Positions 5,189-6,458 of a DNA stretch of 6,458 nt are shown here, piece after piece. Source of the DNA: an uncultured Coriobacteriaceae bacterium (lineage in GTDB: Bacteria; Actinomycetota; Coriobacteriia; Coriobacteriales; Atopobiaceae). The notes under the pieces were generated by a model. The model had not been told where the DNA came from. It saw nothing but the letters and a program-made list of their open reading frames with translations, and made no database searches. Within the stretch, counting starts at the first letter, position 1; each line of letters begins with the position of its first letter. The stretch lies in assembly GCA_902766805.1 (NCBI GenBank), contig CACXFF010000172.1:1-6458 (forward strand). Reading direction: 5' to 3'. A program made the position numbers and the translations under genes.

Positions 5189-5935
5189 ATGCCCGAAGCC
5201 ATCCCCACCATCGAGCTGCGCCACGTGGACAAGCACTACGGCGACCTGCACGTGCTCAAGGACATCAACCTCTCCATCCACAAGGGCGAGGTGGTGGTCG
5301 TCATCGGCCCGTCTGGCTCGGGCAAGTCCACGCTCTGCCGCACCATCAACCGCTTGGAGACCATCGACTCCGGCGAGATCCTCATCGAGGGCGAGCCGCT
5401 GCCCCAAGAGGGCAAGGACCTCGCGCGCATGCGTGCGGAGATCGGCATGGTGTTCCAGTCGTTCAACCTCTTCGCCCACAAGTCCATCTTGGACAACGTG
5501 ACCCTCGGACCGCGTGAGGTACTGCACGTGAACAAGGCCGATGCCGAACGTGAGGCCATGGAGCTCCTGACGCGCGTGGGTGTGGCCGAGCAGGCGCACA
5601 AGGTGCCGGCGCAGCTCTCCGGTGGCCAACAGCAGCGCGTCGCCATCGCGCGCAGCTTGGCCATGCACCCCAAGGCCATGCTGTTCGACGAGCCGACCTC
5701 GGCGCTCGACCCCGAGATGATCAACGAGGTGCTCGACGTCATGGTGGAGCTCGCCGAGGCGGGCATGACGATGGTGGTCGTCACGCACGAGATGAATTTC
5801 GCCCGACGCGTGGCGCACCGCGTGGTCTTCATGGCCGACGGCGCCATCGTGGAGGAGAACACGCCCAACGAGTTCTTCGAGCACCCCCAGAGCGACCGTG
5901 CCCGCGACTTCCTGAACAGCATCAAGGGCCACTAG
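5189..5935 (+). CDS. gluA: Amino-acid ABC transporter ATP-binding protein, GluA/GlnQ family (248 aa)
   Basis: This is the cytoplasmic ATPase that dimerises and drives import through the two permeases. All catalytic motifs are intact: Walker A GPSGSGKST (40-48), Q-loop glutamine 90 (FQSFNLFAH), signature LSGGQQQR (143-150), Walker B MLFDEP (164-169) with catalytic Glu168, D-loop SALD (171-174), and switch His200 (VVTHEM). The sequence around LCRTINRLETI, GMVFQSFNLF, DPEMINEVLDVM and SDRARDFL closely follows actinobacterial GluA as I remember it, and GlnQ more loosely. There is no extra C-terminal regulatory domain, and the length is typical. AGAAGGA (5179-5185) lies just before the ATG. A 75-base gap separates it from the second permease. 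It is the last gene of the operon, followed by a terminator. Confidence 0.95.
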   Translation: MPEAIPTIELRHVDKHYGDLHVLKDINLSIHKGEVVVVIGPSGSGKSTLCRTINRLETIDSGEILIEGEPLPQEGKDLARMRAEIGMVFQSFNLFAHKSILDNVTLGPREVLHVNKADAEREAMELLTRVGVAEQAHKVPAQLSGGQQQRVAIARSLAMHPKAMLFDEPTSALDPEMINEVLDVMVELAEAGMTMVVVTHEMNFARRVAHRVVFMADGAIVEENTPNEFFEHPQSDRARDFLNSIKGH

Positions 5936-5957
5936 GCGTTGGGGCAGCTAGTAATTG

Positions 5958-5992
5958 GGGCCGGCGGGCACTTGTCCGCCGGCCCTTTGTTT
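5958..5992 (+). terminator. Intrinsic terminator of the transporter operon
   Basis: GGGCCGGCGG (5958-5967) pairs perfectly with CCGCCGGCCC (5976-5985). A further G-T and a C-G pair extend inward to a four-base loop. The T-rich stretch TTTGTTT (5986-5992) follows. It lies 22 bases after the ATPase stop codon. Confidence 0.92.
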
Positions 5993-6006
5993 GTGCGTCC
6001 TGGCAG

Positions 6007-6044
6007 GGCCACGTCGCTTGTTCGGGGACGGGGCGCCGCGGGCC
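6007..6044 (+). repeat. 38-base direct repeat, copy A
   Basis: This matches 6315-6352 with one difference (T at 6017, C in the other copy), at a distance of 308 bases. The unit starts and ends with GGCC and contains TGTTCGGGGACGGGGCGCC. It could be the boundary of a duplicated or inserted segment, or part of a dispersed intergenic family. Confidence 0.85.
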
Positions 6045-6119
6045 ACGGGGCATGTCCTCAGCGCAGCGCGTCGGAGGGCGTCGCGGTCTCGCGCGCTGGC
6101 GTGCGCTCGCCGCCGCGGG

Positions 6120-6150
6120 CCTGCTTGCTTGGCTAGGCCAAACAAGCAGG
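6120..6150. repeat. Strong inverted repeat
   Basis: CCTGCTTG (6120-6127) pairs with CAAGCAGG (6143-6150). After one C-A mismatch, TTGGC (6129-6133) pairs with GCCAA (6137-6141) around a TAG loop. No T-tract follows on either strand, so it is not a standard terminator. Confidence 0.8.
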
Positions 6151-6255
6151 GGATCGTCTGCGCCTGCGGGATATGCCCCTTCCGGCCCCCGGCGCCCCTC
6201 GCCACCTGGTTCATCGCTACTGCTGCCTCGCCTGGGGCGGGTGTATCTACGGCCC

Positions 6256-6290
6256 TTGGTACCAAAAATTCCACGTCTTTTTGGTACCAA
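6256..6290. repeat. 13-base perfect inverted repeat built from two TTGGTACCAA palindromes
   Basis: TTGGTACCAAAAA (6256-6268) and TTTTTGGTACCAA (6278-6290) are perfect complements separated by nine bases. Each arm begins or ends with the self-complementary decamer TTGGTACCAA, with centres 25 bases apart. The runs of five A and five T lie inside the structure, not after it, so a terminator role is unlikely. A paired protein-binding site or a MITE-like end is possible. Confidence 0.85.
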
Positions 6291-6314
6291 CGCGAGGCTG
6301 GGGGAGGGCGCGGC

Positions 6315-6352
6315 GGCCACGTCGCCTGTTCGGGGACGGGGCGCCGCGGGCC
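6315..6352 (+). repeat. 38-base direct repeat, copy B
   Basis: This is the second copy of the unit at 6007-6044, 37 of 38 identical. It ends 18 bases before the palindromic element at 6371. Copy A has no such element next to it, so the two repeats are not simply parts of one larger duplication. Confidence 0.85.
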
Positions 6353-6370
6353 CACGGTCCCTGGCGGTGA

Positions 6371-6458
6371 AAATAGTTTGCACTCGGCGCGGGTGCGGAG
6401 CCAGCCAACTGGTCTTTTGCGGGCAGATGGCCGTCGAGTGCAAAGTAGCTAAAATACA
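6371..6458 (+). repeat. Palindromic repeat element, copy 2, running to the window edge
   Basis: This has the same 74-base core (6371-6444) and tail GTAGCTAAAATACA (6445-6458) as the element at 1164-1251, in the same orientation and without gaps. The terminal inverted repeats are TTTGCACTCG at 6377-6386 and TCGAGTGCAAA at 6434-6444. The window ends exactly where the inverted partner begins in the other locus (after the tail), so a second composite pair probably continues beyond the edge. Confidence 0.87.

Larger units (their letters stand above)
5936..6458. other. Repeat-rich intergenic region after the operon
   Basis: No gene is supported over these 523 bases. Open frames exist on both strands, but they read through the terminator, the direct repeats and the hairpins, and have Arg/Pro/Gly-rich compositions and no ribosome binding sites. 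The region holds the operon terminator, a 38-base direct repeat pair, two strong inverted repeats and a palindromic element that reaches the window edge; each is listed separately. Confidence 0.65.

Noticed and set aside
4199..5932. 577-codon minus-strand frame opposite the permease and ATPase genes
   Set aside because: It is His/Asp/Arg-rich antisense sequence spanning two genes with intact motifs on the plus strand. High GC at third positions explains its length.
5936..6452. Genes on either strand in the right-hand intergenic region
   Set aside because: Candidate frames run through a terminator, direct repeats and hairpins, with Arg/Pro/Gly-rich translations and no ribosome binding sites.
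1..6458. tRNA, rRNA, integrase, transposase or phage genes
   Set aside because: No cloverleaf, rRNA signature or catalytic motif of such enzymes was seen in reading both strands.

Overview
The window is GC-rich DNA (high G/C at third codon positions) from a Gram-positive, high-GC bacterium. The lipoprotein signals, the DUF5684-type membrane protein and the close resemblance of the transporter to the actinobacterial glutamate importer GluABCD point to Actinomycetota. A member of the Coriobacteriia (Olsenella, Collinsella or Eggerthella-like) is my best guess, but that is inference from protein style, not a search.

Layout. Positions 1-502 hold no convincing gene. They contain a large, nearly perfect inverted repeat (172-350) and a good promoter (412-441) for a small four-helix membrane protein (503-1012), which ends in a clear intrinsic terminator (1035-1065). 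Positions 1013-1528 are intergenic. They carry a pair of palindromic repeat elements in opposite orientation (1164-1328) and a short direct-repeat cluster (1350-1454). Next comes a small lipoprotein of unknown function (1529-2086), followed by a strong hairpin and a leader region.

The main locus is a complete amino-acid ABC importer on the plus strand: a substrate-binding lipoprotein (2425-3441), two permeases joined by an ATGA overlap (3612-4271 and 4268-5113), and the ATPase (5189-5935), closed by an intrinsic terminator (5958-5992). The lipoprotein captures substrate at the outer face of the membrane. The two permeases form the channel and couple through their EAA loops to an ATPase dimer in the cytoplasm. 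Family resemblance suggests glutamate or a related polar amino acid. Two very stable stem-loops lie between the binding-protein gene and the permeases, an arrangement that commonly gives more binding protein than permease.

Positions 5936-6458 are non-coding and dense in repeats: a 38-base direct repeat pair, two strong hairpins, and at the window edge another copy of the palindromic element seen at 1164. The genes themselves are conventional. The most unusual content is the intergenic repeat architecture: a fixed-length, apparently mobile or regulatory palindromic element occurring singly and in inverted pairs, a 179-base hairpin, and repeated TTGG-NN-CCAA palindromes. I found no tRNA, rRNA, CRISPR array, transposase or phage gene.
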